A stretch of DNA of 13,783 nt from JAKFFN01 sp964444305. Its GTDB lineage: Bacteria > Sumerlaeota > Sumerlaeia > Sumerlaeales > Sumerlaeaceae. The notes beneath the pieces were generated by a model. That model had not been told where the DNA came from. It worked only from the letters and a program-made list of their open reading frames with translations, and searched no databases. The first letter of the stretch is position 1. Every line of letters starts with the position of its first letter. Shown here piece after piece: positions 1 through 6,759 of this stretch. Made by a program: the position numbers and the translations under genes. The stretch lies in the NCBI GenBank assembly GCA_964444305.1, contig CAYUGQ010000073.1, positions 1 to 13,783 of the forward strand, in the 5' to 3' direction.

Positions 1-24
1 GGGGCTAAAATTATTGATTTTCAT
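1..24 (-). CDS. 5' end of a third gene in the prepilin run (partial)
   Basis: Only eight codons are visible (MKINNFSP) before the gene leaves the window. An ATG at 22-24 on the minus strand is preceded by a near-perfect Shine-Dalgarno sequence (AAAGGAGG on the minus strand, 37-44), which overlaps the stop codon of the upstream prepilin gene at 43-45. The spacer is 12 nt, rather long. The position after a PilV-like and a PilW-like gene would fit a PilX-like protein or another pilus assembly component, but that is inferred from usual pilV-pilW-pilX order. The visible residues do not identify it. Confidence 0.55.
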
Positions 25-42
25 AATAGTTTGTCGCCTCCT

Positions 43-615
43 TTACTGGTGGTTCCGTAGTTGGACGGAACCTGCCGCTGGAATCTCGATGGATTTGCCG
101 CCGCCAGACTGAACGGATCTGAATCTATAATATATGACGAATGCTCCGAGGGCGTCGGGCTGAACGGCGTATAGGCCGGGAACCTCGCTGCGCCCGAGAA
201 TTCTGCTTTCGGAAGAGCGGCTGCTTTGTGCATGGGCGTCAACGGTGCGGCGGAAGGAGTTTCCTTCGGCGCCGGGGTGGTAAATCACGTAATCAAATGT
301 GGTTTCGATGTCGATGGGGAAGCCTTGAGCGTCGATGGCGGGTAGTTGGAGGATCAGGGTGGAGTCGTTGCTGGAGAAGGATTTGTAGGAATTGACGACG
401 GTGACGGCATTGCGGGCGTCGGAGGTTAGGCGGTCGACAATGAGGCGGGCGTCTGTTACGGCCTGGTTACGGACGAAGGATTCGACAGAGATTCGGCTGG
501 CGGCGAGGAAAGTGGACATGATGGCGATGGTCGCCAACAGGCCAATGACCATTGAAATGGAGACTTCGACCAGGCTGAAGCCGGCGCGGGAGGATTTCAT
601 TTTCAGGTTCATCAT
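43..615 (-). CDS. Type IV pilin-like (PilW/GspJ-like) minor prepilin
   Basis: 190-residue class III prepilin. The N-terminus holds a short basic leader and the peptidase/methylation motif RAG|FSLVE, with cleavage expected between G12 and F13 and the conserved Glu at +5 (E17). A single hydrophobic helix follows at about residues 13-42. The rest is a globular domain rich in beta-forming residues, with no metal or catalytic motif I recognise. Such proteins are inserted in the inner membrane, cut and N-methylated by PilD, and assembled as minor subunits of a type IV pilus or type II pseudopilus. The start ATG overlaps the stop of the upstream prepilin gene (ATGA at 612-615), so translation is probably coupled. 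A second ATG lies directly after it. PilW-like is a guess from size and order; the prepilin class is firm. Confidence 0.88.
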   Translation of the reverse strand: MMNLKMKSSRAGFSLVEVSISMVIGLLATIAIMSTFLAASRISVESFVRNQAVTDARLIVDRLTSDARNAVTVVNSYKSFSSNDSTLILQLPAIDAQGFPIDIETTFDYVIYHPGAEGNSFRRTVDAHAQSSRSSESRILGRSEVPGLYAVQPDALGAFVIYYRFRSVQSGGGKSIEIPAAGSVQLRNHQ

Positions 616-1136
616 CTTCTGTTTATCCCCTGTCTGGCGATATAGGTGGTTACGACCCTGGTTGTGGGGGTGAGGCGGTAGGGTGTCCAGGTGACGGCGG
701 CGGTGACTTTGTAGAGGTCGTCGTTCATTTTCTGAAAGATAATCTGACCGCTGGAGTTAGCGAGTTGCTTTTCCGCCTGCGGGTCTGAGTCTTCCGGGTT
801 GCCTTTTCGGTAAAGGACTTCCCCATCGTTTCCGGTAAGGAGAGTGCTGTCTGTATTGAATGAGATTGGAGAACTGGCGGCGTAGCCGGTGATTCCCAAA
901 TTTGCGTCTCCCTCGATATCGGCAAAGCTGAGATTTCGTGTCATTTCGATTGCGGTTTCGAGGACGCGGGTTACGTAAAGGTTTTCTTCGGTACGACGCA
1001 TGGTGGAGATGGAACTGATCAGGAGGGAGTATGCACCGATGAGAACAAAGGTTATGAGGGCCATGGCGATAACGGTTTCGACCAGGGTGATGCCGCGTTT
1101 CCTGGATGTAAAGTCGTTATGGTTATAACCGTTCAT
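612..1136 (-). CDS. Type IV pilin-like (PilV/GspI-like) minor prepilin
   Basis: 174-residue class III prepilin. The leader contains RKRG|ITLVE, so cleavage is expected between G15 and I16, with the +5 Glu at E20. A hydrophobic helix spans about 16-45, followed by a soluble domain. Residue +1 is Ile rather than the usual Phe or Met, which is tolerated in minor pilins. The helix and the following polar stretch (about 46-70, ending near TRNLSF) resemble PilV/GspI-type minor subunits; this subtype is inference. It is the first visible gene of a minus-strand run: its TGA overlaps the ATG of the next prepilin. The start at 1136 has no strong Shine-Dalgarno sequence, but no better start keeps the basic leader intact. 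Confidence 0.87.
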   Translation of the reverse strand: MNGYNHNDFTSRKRGITLVETVIAMALITFVLIGAYSLLISSISTMRRTEENLYVTRVLETAIEMTRNLSFADIEGDANLGITGYAASSPISFNTDSTLLTGNDGEVLYRKGNPEDSDPQAEKQLANSSGQIIFQKMNDDLYKVTAAVTWTPYRLTPTTRVVTTYIARQGINRR

Positions 1137-1220
1137 AATCGTTCACTATATCTATCATTTGCGATGGAAACTTATTTTGAAAGCTGAACAAATATAAGGC
1201 ATAACACCTGGCAATAAGAA

Positions 1221-1249
1221 GCACATAATTTGTGCATGACCCCAGGGGT
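1221..1249. promoter_or_regulatory. Two adjacent palindromes, candidate operator for ald or the prepilin genes
   Basis: GCACA-TAATT-TGTGC (1221-1235) is a 15-base dyad with an AT-rich centre, the general shape of Lrp/AsnC-type sites. Three bases later comes ACCCC-A-GGGGT (1239-1249). The one-base centre of the second makes an RNA hairpin unlikely and a protein-binding site more likely. Alanine dehydrogenase genes are controlled by Lrp-family regulators in several bacteria, but no such regulator gene is in this window, so the assignment is speculative. Confidence 0.3.
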
Positions 1250-1419
1250 AGAGCTTTTGTTGTCAGGCTGAAGGTTATTGCTGGTCTCGTGCCAAGCAAG
1301 GATAATTGGGCTTTTTGATATGCCGCTTTTGGCTGTTTGGCGTTGGTTCAAGAAGTTTGCTTTCGTATCATCTCAATCCTTGAAATGCGGAATTCAGGGA
1401 TTCACAGTTATTGAAGCAG

Positions 1420-1441
1420 TATAAAATATCAATGTTTGGAG
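1420..1441 (+). promoter_or_regulatory. Possible ald -10 element (TATAAA) and ribosome binding site (GGAG)
   Basis: TATAAA at 1420-1425 would put transcription initiation near 1432. GGAG at 1438-1441 stands 11 nt before the ATG at 1453. The GGAG helps decide for 1453 over the in-frame TTG at 1411, which would also overlap the presumed -10 box. No good -35 is visible. Confidence 0.35.
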
Positions 1442-1452
1442 TTAAACCAATC

Positions 1453-2568
1453 ATGATCATTGGTGTGCCTCGTGAGATCAAAGATAATGAATTCCGTGTG
1501 GCTATGGTGCCGGCGGGTGTTCGCCAGCTTTCGCTGGATGGGCACCAGGTGCTGGTGCAGCGTACGGCGGGAGAAGGCAGCGGAATTCTGGATAGTGAGT
1601 TTCAGGAGGCCGGGGCCGAGCTGGTGGATACGGCGGAGGAGGTTTTTTCCCGGGCAGAGATGATCATGAAGGTGAAGGAGCCTTTGGAATCGGAGTTTCC
1701 GCTGATTCGCGAGGGGCAGATTGTTTTTACGTTTTTCCATTTTGCGAGTTCGCGGGAACTGACGGATGCCATGCGGGAGCGGAAGGCTATCTGTGTGGCT
1801 TATGAAACGATCCGGACGTCGGATGGGCGTCTGCCGCTGCTTACGCCTATGAGTGAGGTGGCGGGGCGTATGAGTATCCAAGAGGGTGCGAAGTATTTGG
1901 AGCGCCCGCAGGGTGGTCGTGGCGTTTTGCTGGGGGGTGTGCCCGGGGTTGAACCGGGATATGTGGTGGTTATGGGGGGCGGCATCGTGGGGACCAATGC
2001 GGCGCTGATTGCGGCGGGCATGGGTGCGAGGGTGGTATTGCTGGATATTAACGTGGATAGAATGCGTTATCTTAGTGAGATCATGCCGAAGAATGTGCAG
2101 ACGGTGATGAGCAATGATTATAACATCCGGCATCATATTGCGCAGGCGGATTTGGTTGTGGGTGCGGTGCTGGTGGTGGGTGCGCGTGCGCCGAGGCTGG
2201 TTACGCGGGATATGCTGGCGCTTATGAAGCCGGGGGCGGTGATTGTGGACGTGGCTATTGATCAGGGTGGCAGTGTGGAGACGTCGCGGCCGACGACTCA
2301 TGCGGATCCGGTGTTTACGGTGGATGGGGTTGTGCATTATTGCGTGACGAACATGCCGGGGGCGGTGAGCCGGACGAGCACGTATGCTCTGACGAACGTG
2401 ACGTTGCCTTATGCGCGCACTATTGCCAACAAGGGTTTTCCTGCTTTTGCAAAGGATGATCCTATCCTGGCGGGTGGAGTGAACATCGCTCACGGTGAGG
2501 TAACTTGTCAGCCGGTGGCAGAGGCTTTTGAGCTGAAATATTTCACGCCGATCACGAAGTTTTTTTAG
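1453..2568 (+). CDS. ald: Alanine dehydrogenase
   Basis: 371 residues, the usual length of the family. It catalyses reversible NAD-dependent oxidative deamination of L-alanine to pyruvate and ammonium in the cytoplasm. Using mycobacterial numbering, which matches here without gaps, the substrate and catalytic residues are present: R15, K75, H96 and D270. The Rossmann motif GGGIVG is at 175-180 and the ribose-binding acid is D198 in the segment VVLLDIN. The start at 1453 gives the canonical MIIGVPREIK N-terminus. The frame stays open upstream to a TTG at 1411, but those 14 residues are not part of the family. The gene stands alone between a divergent control region and its own terminator, so it is probably monocistronic. 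Nothing looks odd in the protein. Confidence 0.97.
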   Translation: MIIGVPREIKDNEFRVAMVPAGVRQLSLDGHQVLVQRTAGEGSGILDSEFQEAGAELVDTAEEVFSRAEMIMKVKEPLESEFPLIREGQIVFTFFHFASSRELTDAMRERKAICVAYETIRTSDGRLPLLTPMSEVAGRMSIQEGAKYLERPQGGRGVLLGGVPGVEPGYVVVMGGGIVGTNAALIAAGMGARVVLLDINVDRMRYLSEIMPKNVQTVMSNDYNIRHHIAQADLVVGAVLVVGARAPRLVTRDMLALMKPGAVIVDVAIDQGGSVETSRPTTHADPVFTVDGVVHYCVTNMPGAVSRTSTYALTNVTLPYARTIANKGFPAFAKDDPILAGGVNIAHGEVTCQPVAEAFELKYFTPITKFF

Positions 2569-2593
2569 GGCTTCAGTTTCAAGATTTTAAATT

Positions 2594-2637
2594 GGCCGTG
2601 CGGGCGGACACAGAGTTTGCCTGCGCGGCCTTTTTTT
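2594..2637 (+). terminator. Rho-independent terminator of ald
   Basis: A 12-bp GC-rich stem pairs 2594-2605 with 2619-2630, including two G-U pairs. The loop is 13 nt and a run of seven T follows at 2631-2637. It begins 26 bases after the ald stop codon and should separate ald from the downstream permease gene. Confidence 0.92.
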
Positions 2638-2686
2638 GTGGGGTTTAATTGGTGATAAATTTTCGAGTTTTGTGTAGGACACAGGC

Positions 2687-3808
2687 ATGAACTGGCGTCC
2701 TATCATTCTTGACAGGTATCTTCTGAAGGAGTTTGTGCTCTCCTTTGTGGCGGTTATGTCATTTTGCGCGTTGCTGTTGCTGGTGGCGTCTGTTTTTGAT
2801 AATTTTAGTGATATTCTGGAGTATGGTGCGCCGTTTAGTGTGGTGGCGGTTTACTTTTTGTCGTCGCTGCCGGGCGAGCTGATGCAGGTGGTGCCGATTG
2901 TGGCGATGCTTGCTGTGCTTTTTTCTATTGGATCGCTGGCTCGGACCAATGAGATTTTGGCGATGTTGACGAGTGGAGTGCACGCATTGCGGCTGAGTCT
3001 GCCGATTTTGTTTGCAGGGGTTTTTATTGTCATCGGTGCATTTCTGATGAACGAGTATGTGGTGCCGCCGCTGGAGCGGATCAGCAAGATTTATGAGAAT
3101 CGCCTTCAGGAGCGGGATGAGCGGCGAGTTACGACGAATCGTAATGTGTTTGCGCGGGGCCGGGAGGGCTGGCTTTATATGGCGCGGGTGTATTCTGATC
3201 CGGATAAGGAAATGATTCGTCCGAGCATTGTCCACATGGCGTCTGATCATGCGGCGGTGACTATGCGGGTGGAGGCGGATCGGGCGACGCTTCAGTCTGA
3301 CAGCGAGGGGGGGACGACCTGGATGCTGGAGAATCCGCGGATTTGGCATTTTGGCGAGGATGGTCGGGTGACAACGTATACAGCCGAGGCGGGAATGATG
3401 CCGCTGGAGCTGGAGCCGGATCTTCCGACGATTCTTGCGCAGCAGATGAAGCCGGCGGAGATGAACTATCAACAGCTTTCTCAGCATATTGATATTATGG
3501 CGGCGAGAAATTTGCCGACGCAAGCGCTGGAGACCAGTCTGTTGCGAAAGCTGACTTTTCCGATTGGTATCCTGGTGATTATGTTGATCGGTTTTGCGTT
3601 TGGGGTGAAGAGTCGGGCGGGTACGGCCATGACAATTATCGGTTATGGTATTGCCTGGGCGGCGGCCTATTATCTGGTTAATGCGATATTGCAGGCGTTG
3701 GGGAGCGCGGGGACGATCAGCCCTTACCTGGCTACGGTGGGTCCGCTGGTGGCGTTTGGCGTGATTGCGTTCTGGTTGATGCGGCGCAGCTATCAGTGGC
3801 ACGCATAG
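2687..3808 (+). CDS. lptG: LPS export permease, LptG type (LptF/LptG family)
   Basis: 373-residue inner membrane protein with the family layout: three N-terminal helices (about 17-37, 52-82, 102-124), a periplasmic beta-rich domain (about 130-285), and three C-terminal helices (about 289-306, 314-337, 346-366). In the Lpt system it pairs with LptF and the ATPase LptB to extract LPS and pass it to the periplasmic bridge. The N-terminal ILDRYLLKEF and the segment from SSLPGELMQ to SIGSLARTNEI, followed by a TSG turn, look more like LptG than LptF. The choice between the two paralogues is less secure than the family. No lptF, lptB or lptC is adjacent. The start has AGGAC seven bases upstream. 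The gene follows the ald terminator, so it needs its own promoter, and it converges on a small minus-strand gene 13 bases away. Confidence 0.88.
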   Translation: MNWRPIILDRYLLKEFVLSFVAVMSFCALLLLVASVFDNFSDILEYGAPFSVVAVYFLSSLPGELMQVVPIVAMLAVLFSIGSLARTNEILAMLTSGVHALRLSLPILFAGVFIVIGAFLMNEYVVPPLERISKIYENRLQERDERRVTTNRNVFARGREGWLYMARVYSDPDKEMIRPSIVHMASDHAAVTMRVEADRATLQSDSEGGTTWMLENPRIWHFGEDGRVTTYTAEAGMMPLELEPDLPTILAQQMKPAEMNYQQLSQHIDIMAARNLPTQALETSLLRKLTFPIGILVIMLIGFAFGVKSRAGTAMTIIGYGIAWAAAYYLVNAILQALGSAGTISPYLATVGPLVAFGVIAFWLMRRSYQWHA

Positions 3809-3821
3809 GCGGGATTTTGAT

Positions 3822-4139
3822 CTAAAAATCCTGGAAGTCGCGCAGGGAAAATACGCCGACGAGGGTGGAGATGCAGCCGGCGAAGATGGCTACTACATAG
3901 AGAAACATTTGAGCGGTGGTTAGATCTTCGCTGATTATGGTGTATGCGGGTGGCAGGATGAGGGCCATGCCGGCTACCATAAGAATGAATCCACCGAGAA
4001 TGCCGGTGGCAAATTTCTGGACGAACCACACAGCGCTAAAATAAAGCGCGAGCGCCAGGCCGACCACTACAGCAAAGATGATCCATTCGAGAGGTGTGTC
4101 TATGGTGCGCACCCATGCGTTCATCCGTGGGGTCCCCAT
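3822..4139 (-). CDS. Small integral membrane protein of unknown function
   Basis: 105 residues that I do not recognise. Three hydrophobic segments are visible (about 18-39, 45-69 and 76-98), with Arg-containing N- and C-terminal ends and no catalytic motif. The short loops suggest that nearly the whole protein lies in the membrane. Two starts are possible: the ATG at 4139, with only a weak purine stretch upstream, or the ATG at 4124 (residue 6), which follows a G-rich stretch. The gene converges on lptG (13 bases between stop codons) and diverges from the 577-residue membrane protein. That it is a real gene is inferred from its hydrophobic pattern, which a random antisense frame would not give. 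Confidence 0.65.
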   Translation of the reverse strand: MGTPRMNAWVRTIDTPLEWIIFAVVVGLALALYFSAVWFVQKFATGILGGFILMVAGMALILPPAYTIISEDLTTAQMFLYVVAIFAGCISTLVGVFSLRDFQDF

Positions 4140-4196
4140 TTCTTTAGGTGATTACATAAGCATAACGCATACCATGGCGATTGGGTTTTGCAAGGA

Positions 4197-5930
4197 ATGA
4201 AGCCGGAGGGCGGGGGTGCGGTACCTTTGGCTGTTATGAGCCGTCGATCATTGTTTCCTGCCCCTGTGCCTACTGTCAGCAAGCCTGATTATGGAAGTTT
4301 TAGCGCCCCGAAATTTTATAGTTTGCTGGGATTTGTTTTGCTGGTCCTGGTTGTGATCAGTGCCTGGAGGACGGTTGATTCGTCCCTGGTGTTGATGAAC
4401 CTGAAGGCTGGTGAGCGGATCGTTGAATTGAAGCAGGTACCGCAGCGGGACTTTTTTTCGGCGACGTCGGACACGCGAATCTGGGCGTATCCAGAATGGG
4501 GCTGGGGGGTGATCCTGGCGCTGATGAATGACATAAATGATTATGAATGGATGGGCTTGACGGCGCTGAGCTTGGGGTGTGTGGCGCTGACGGCTTGTTT
4601 GATGTTGTGGAGAGGACGGCGCCGGGGGGCGCGGTGGTTTGAGACGATTGTGGTGTCGGGGGTGGCGCTGGGGGCGATGATGCCGACGTTTCAGGCTACG
4701 CCGGACCGCCTGGCGCATGTGTTGTTTTTGTTGGCGTTGCTTGCCGGTGAGGCGCGGAGGCTGAGATTTTTTGCGTTGGTGCCTTTGATTACGGTGGTGT
4801 GGGCGAATGTGCATCCGGCCTTTTTGCTGCCGGGGGCGATTGCGTTTTTCCGGTTGTTGATTCCACCACCGGATGAGCAGGGAGGGGCGGAAAAAAGTCC
4901 AAACGGATATCTTTTTGTTATTATCATAAGTTGTATTGCGGCGGCGCTGGTGAATCCGCGGTCGTTGCAGATTGCGCAGGTGCCGTATGAGGCGCTGGTG
5001 CAGGCAAGGCCGAATGTGGGCTTGTTGCTGGAAGGGACGTTTTTGCTGAGGCTGGCGGTGGCGGTGGGCTTGATTGGGCTGATTGCTTCGGGACGCCGGA
5101 TTATGTATGGCTGGGAATGGCTGATGGCGGGAGTATTGCTGGCGTCGACGCTGATTTCGCCGAGGGCGGTAGATTTTCTGCTAGTTTACCTGGCGGCTCC
5201 GGCGGCGGTTCGTTTGACGGGGATGTTGTCGCAGACTTGGGCCGTGGCTCGGGTTCGCCATCCGGCCAGCATGGCGCTATGCCTTTGTGTGGTGGCGGTG
5301 ATGATGTGTGCGCTGGCGGTGGGACGATTGACGACGGATGCTTTTGGGGCGGGACTGCGACAGGGAGTTTTTCCGGAGATGGCGGCGGGGCGGCTGGCTT
5401 CGATGCCGATCAGGAACAGTATTTTGAACCTCTCCCCTGATGGAGGTTATCTTGCGTGGCGGACTTGGCCGGCCTGGCAGATTACGATGGATGATCGGCC
5501 GCGGCTTTATTCGCCGGAGCAACGGGAGCAGCATGATGTGTTGTGGCAGGGTGGCGACGGCTGGGAGAAACTGCTGACGCAGTGGCGGGTGAATGCGGTT
5601 TTGGGGTCGCCGGAGATTGCTTTTGAGCATCCGGAACATAATTTGTTTTACCGGCTGGCGGAGTCGAGAGACTGGGTGCCGGTGCATTGGGATCGCTTGT
5701 CGATTCTTTATGTGCAGCAGAACATCAGTCTGCGGGATTCAAATCTGGCGGCATTTCGTGAGTTAAAGCCGGGGCTTCCGTGGGGGGTGATGACGGCGCG
5801 GCTTTCGACGGAGAGGCAGTGGCGGGACCTGGCGGCGGATTTGCGGCGGGTATTGGGGGATGATCCGGCGAACATGGTGGCGACGGAGTTTTTGCGGATG
5901 GCTGAAGAGCGGCTGGCGGAGGGCTGGTAA
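4197..5930 (+). CDS. Large polytopic membrane protein, GT-C-like with a C-terminal GYL-W domain
   Basis: 577 residues. After a cytoplasmic-type N-terminus there are about ten hydrophobic helices between residues 40 and 380. Between the first two, a non-membrane segment around 84-105 carries QRDFFSATSD and YPEW, reminiscent of the first periplasmic loop of GT-C glycosyltransferase-like proteins. A soluble C-terminal domain follows the last helix. It contains DGGYLAWR (415-422) and DDRPRLYS (432-439), a pattern I associate with uncharacterised GT-C-like proteins (typically GGYLIW...DGRADLY) common in planctomycetes, verrucomicrobia and acidobacteria. The acceptor and donor are unknown, and glycosyl transfer is inference. 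The start is uncertain: ATG 4197 is used here, TTG 4188 and ATG 4236 are in frame, and none has a well-spaced ribosome site. The 3' end converges on rnhB with a 7-base gap. Confidence 0.8.
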   Translation: MKPEGGGAVPLAVMSRRSLFPAPVPTVSKPDYGSFSAPKFYSLLGFVLLVLVVISAWRTVDSSLVLMNLKAGERIVELKQVPQRDFFSATSDTRIWAYPEWGWGVILALMNDINDYEWMGLTALSLGCVALTACLMLWRGRRRGARWFETIVVSGVALGAMMPTFQATPDRLAHVLFLLALLAGEARRLRFFALVPLITVVWANVHPAFLLPGAIAFFRLLIPPPDEQGGAEKSPNGYLFVIIISCIAAALVNPRSLQIAQVPYEALVQARPNVGLLLEGTFLLRLAVAVGLIGLIASGRRIMYGWEWLMAGVLLASTLISPRAVDFLLVYLAAPAAVRLTGMLSQTWAVARVRHPASMALCLCVVAVMMCALAVGRLTTDAFGAGLRQGVFPEMAAGRLASMPIRNSILNLSPDGGYLAWRTWPAWQITMDDRPRLYSPEQREQHDVLWQGGDGWEKLLTQWRVNAVLGSPEIAFEHPEHNLFYRLAESRDWVPVHWDRLSILYVQQNISLRDSNLAAFRELKPGLPWGVMTARLSTERQWRDLAADLRRVLGDDPANMVATEFLRMAEERLAEGW

Positions 5931-5937
5931 GGCCGGC

Positions 5938-6759
5938 TTAGTTTACAGCGGTGGGTTTTATGGTTTCCTGCAGATGAGCCAGGCGCTTGCGGGCGCGGTG
6001 GGTGAGGTCGTTCCACTCTTTGACGGGGAGCCAGTCGTGGTGGCTGCGCAGTTCCTGGAGCATCTCATGGACGGTGTCGACGCAGTCGCACAGGCCCAGT
6101 TTTTCGCAGAGAATGGCGTGGAGGCGGGAGTAGCGGAGGCCTTCGGTGCCGAACCAGGTTTCGATAAAGGTGTGGCGGTGGAGAGTGCTGGGGCCGAGCT
6201 GTGTGATAAGACGGCGGTGGGTTGGAGTGGCGTATCCTTTATGGGACTCGAACAGGTAGCCGGGAAATTGTTCGGCGCATCGTACCATGAGGCGGTCGCG
6301 GGTGACTTTGGCGATGATGGATGCAGCGGCTATGCTGAAGCTGTGGGCATCCCCTTTGATGATGGCCCGCTGGGGCGTTGTGACTTTTTCCAAATGGAGG
6401 GCGTCCAGGAGGAGGAAGTCGGGAATGATAGACAGGTTGCGTAATGCGCGGCGGGAGGCGAGTTTGGTGGCGCGGAGGATGTTGATTTGGTCGATTTCAT
6501 CGGCGCAGGCCATTCCGACGCCGACGGCGCGGGCTTTTTTCATGATTTTATCGAAGAGCTCTTCGCGTTCTTCGGGGTCAAGCTGTTTGCTGTCATAGAC
6601 GCCGGGAATGCGGACGCCTGGTTCGAAGATGACGGCGGCGGCGCATACGGGACCGGCCAGGGGGCCACGGCCGGCTTCGTCGATGCCGGCTACGAAGTGA
6701 TAGCCTTGCTTGTAGAGGTCCTGTTCGAGTTTTTGTGCGGCGGTTTTGCGGCGTGCCAT
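5938..6759 (-). CDS. rnhB: Ribonuclease HII
   Basis: 273 residues. The enzyme cuts the RNA strand of RNA-DNA hybrids and starts removal of single ribonucleotides from DNA. The DEDD metal site is complete: D27 and E28 in GIDEAGRGPLAGP, D119 in LLLDALHL and D137 in KGDAHSFSIAAAS. The GRG motif (30-32), DSKQL (56-60) and the SHKGYATPTH segment are also typical. The normal family core ends near residue 200. About 70 further residues form a C-terminal extension ending in a basic helix (WNDLTHRARKRLAHLQETIK) that I cannot assign. The start ATG shares a base with the TGA of bshC (TGATG), so the two genes are translationally coupled. It is the last gene of the dnaB-bshC-rnhB block. No terminator is visible before the convergent gene. 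Confidence 0.95.
   Translation of the reverse strand: MARRKTAAQKLEQDLYKQGYHFVAGIDEAGRGPLAGPVCAAAVIFEPGVRIPGVYDSKQLDPEEREELFDKIMKKARAVGVGMACADEIDQINILRATKLASRRALRNLSIIPDFLLLDALHLEKVTTPQRAIIKGDAHSFSIAAASIIAKVTRDRLMVRCAEQFPGYLFESHKGYATPTHRRLITQLGPSTLHRHTFIETWFGTEGLRYSRLHAILCEKLGLCDCVDTVHEMLQELRSHHDWLPVKEWNDLTHRARKRLAHLQETIKPTAVN

Larger units (their letters stand above)
1137..1452. other. Divergent intergenic region between the prepilin run and ald
   Basis: About 316 bases with no convincing gene in either direction. It must hold the promoters for the leftward prepilin run and for ald. It contains an inverted repeat with 5-base arms around an AT core (1221-1235) and an 11-bp palindrome, ACCCC-A-GGGGT (1239-1249). 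A possible ald -10 element lies near 1420. I found no matching -35 with good spacing and no RNA gene. Confidence 0.5.

Noticed and set aside
1429..2493. 354-residue open frame antisense to ald
   Set aside because: It mirrors ald through strong third-position G/T bias. The translation is rich in His and Arg and has no motif. The sense frame is a complete alanine dehydrogenase.
2759..3802. 347-residue open frame antisense to lptG
   Set aside because: Same cause: His/Arg/Gln-rich low-information product without a ribosome site, against an intact LptG-type protein on the other strand.
3812..3831. Seven-bp hairpin GGATTTT/AAAATCC between lptG and the small membrane protein as a bidirectional terminator
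   Set aside because: The stem is AT-rich, overlaps the stop codon of the minus-strand gene, and has no U tract on either side. Too weak to call.
4174..4200. Eight-codon upstream frame whose TGA overlaps the ATG at 4197
   Set aside because: No ribosome site and no leader-peptide character such as codon runs or an attenuator stem. Probably chance, though it leaves the start of the downstream gene uncertain.
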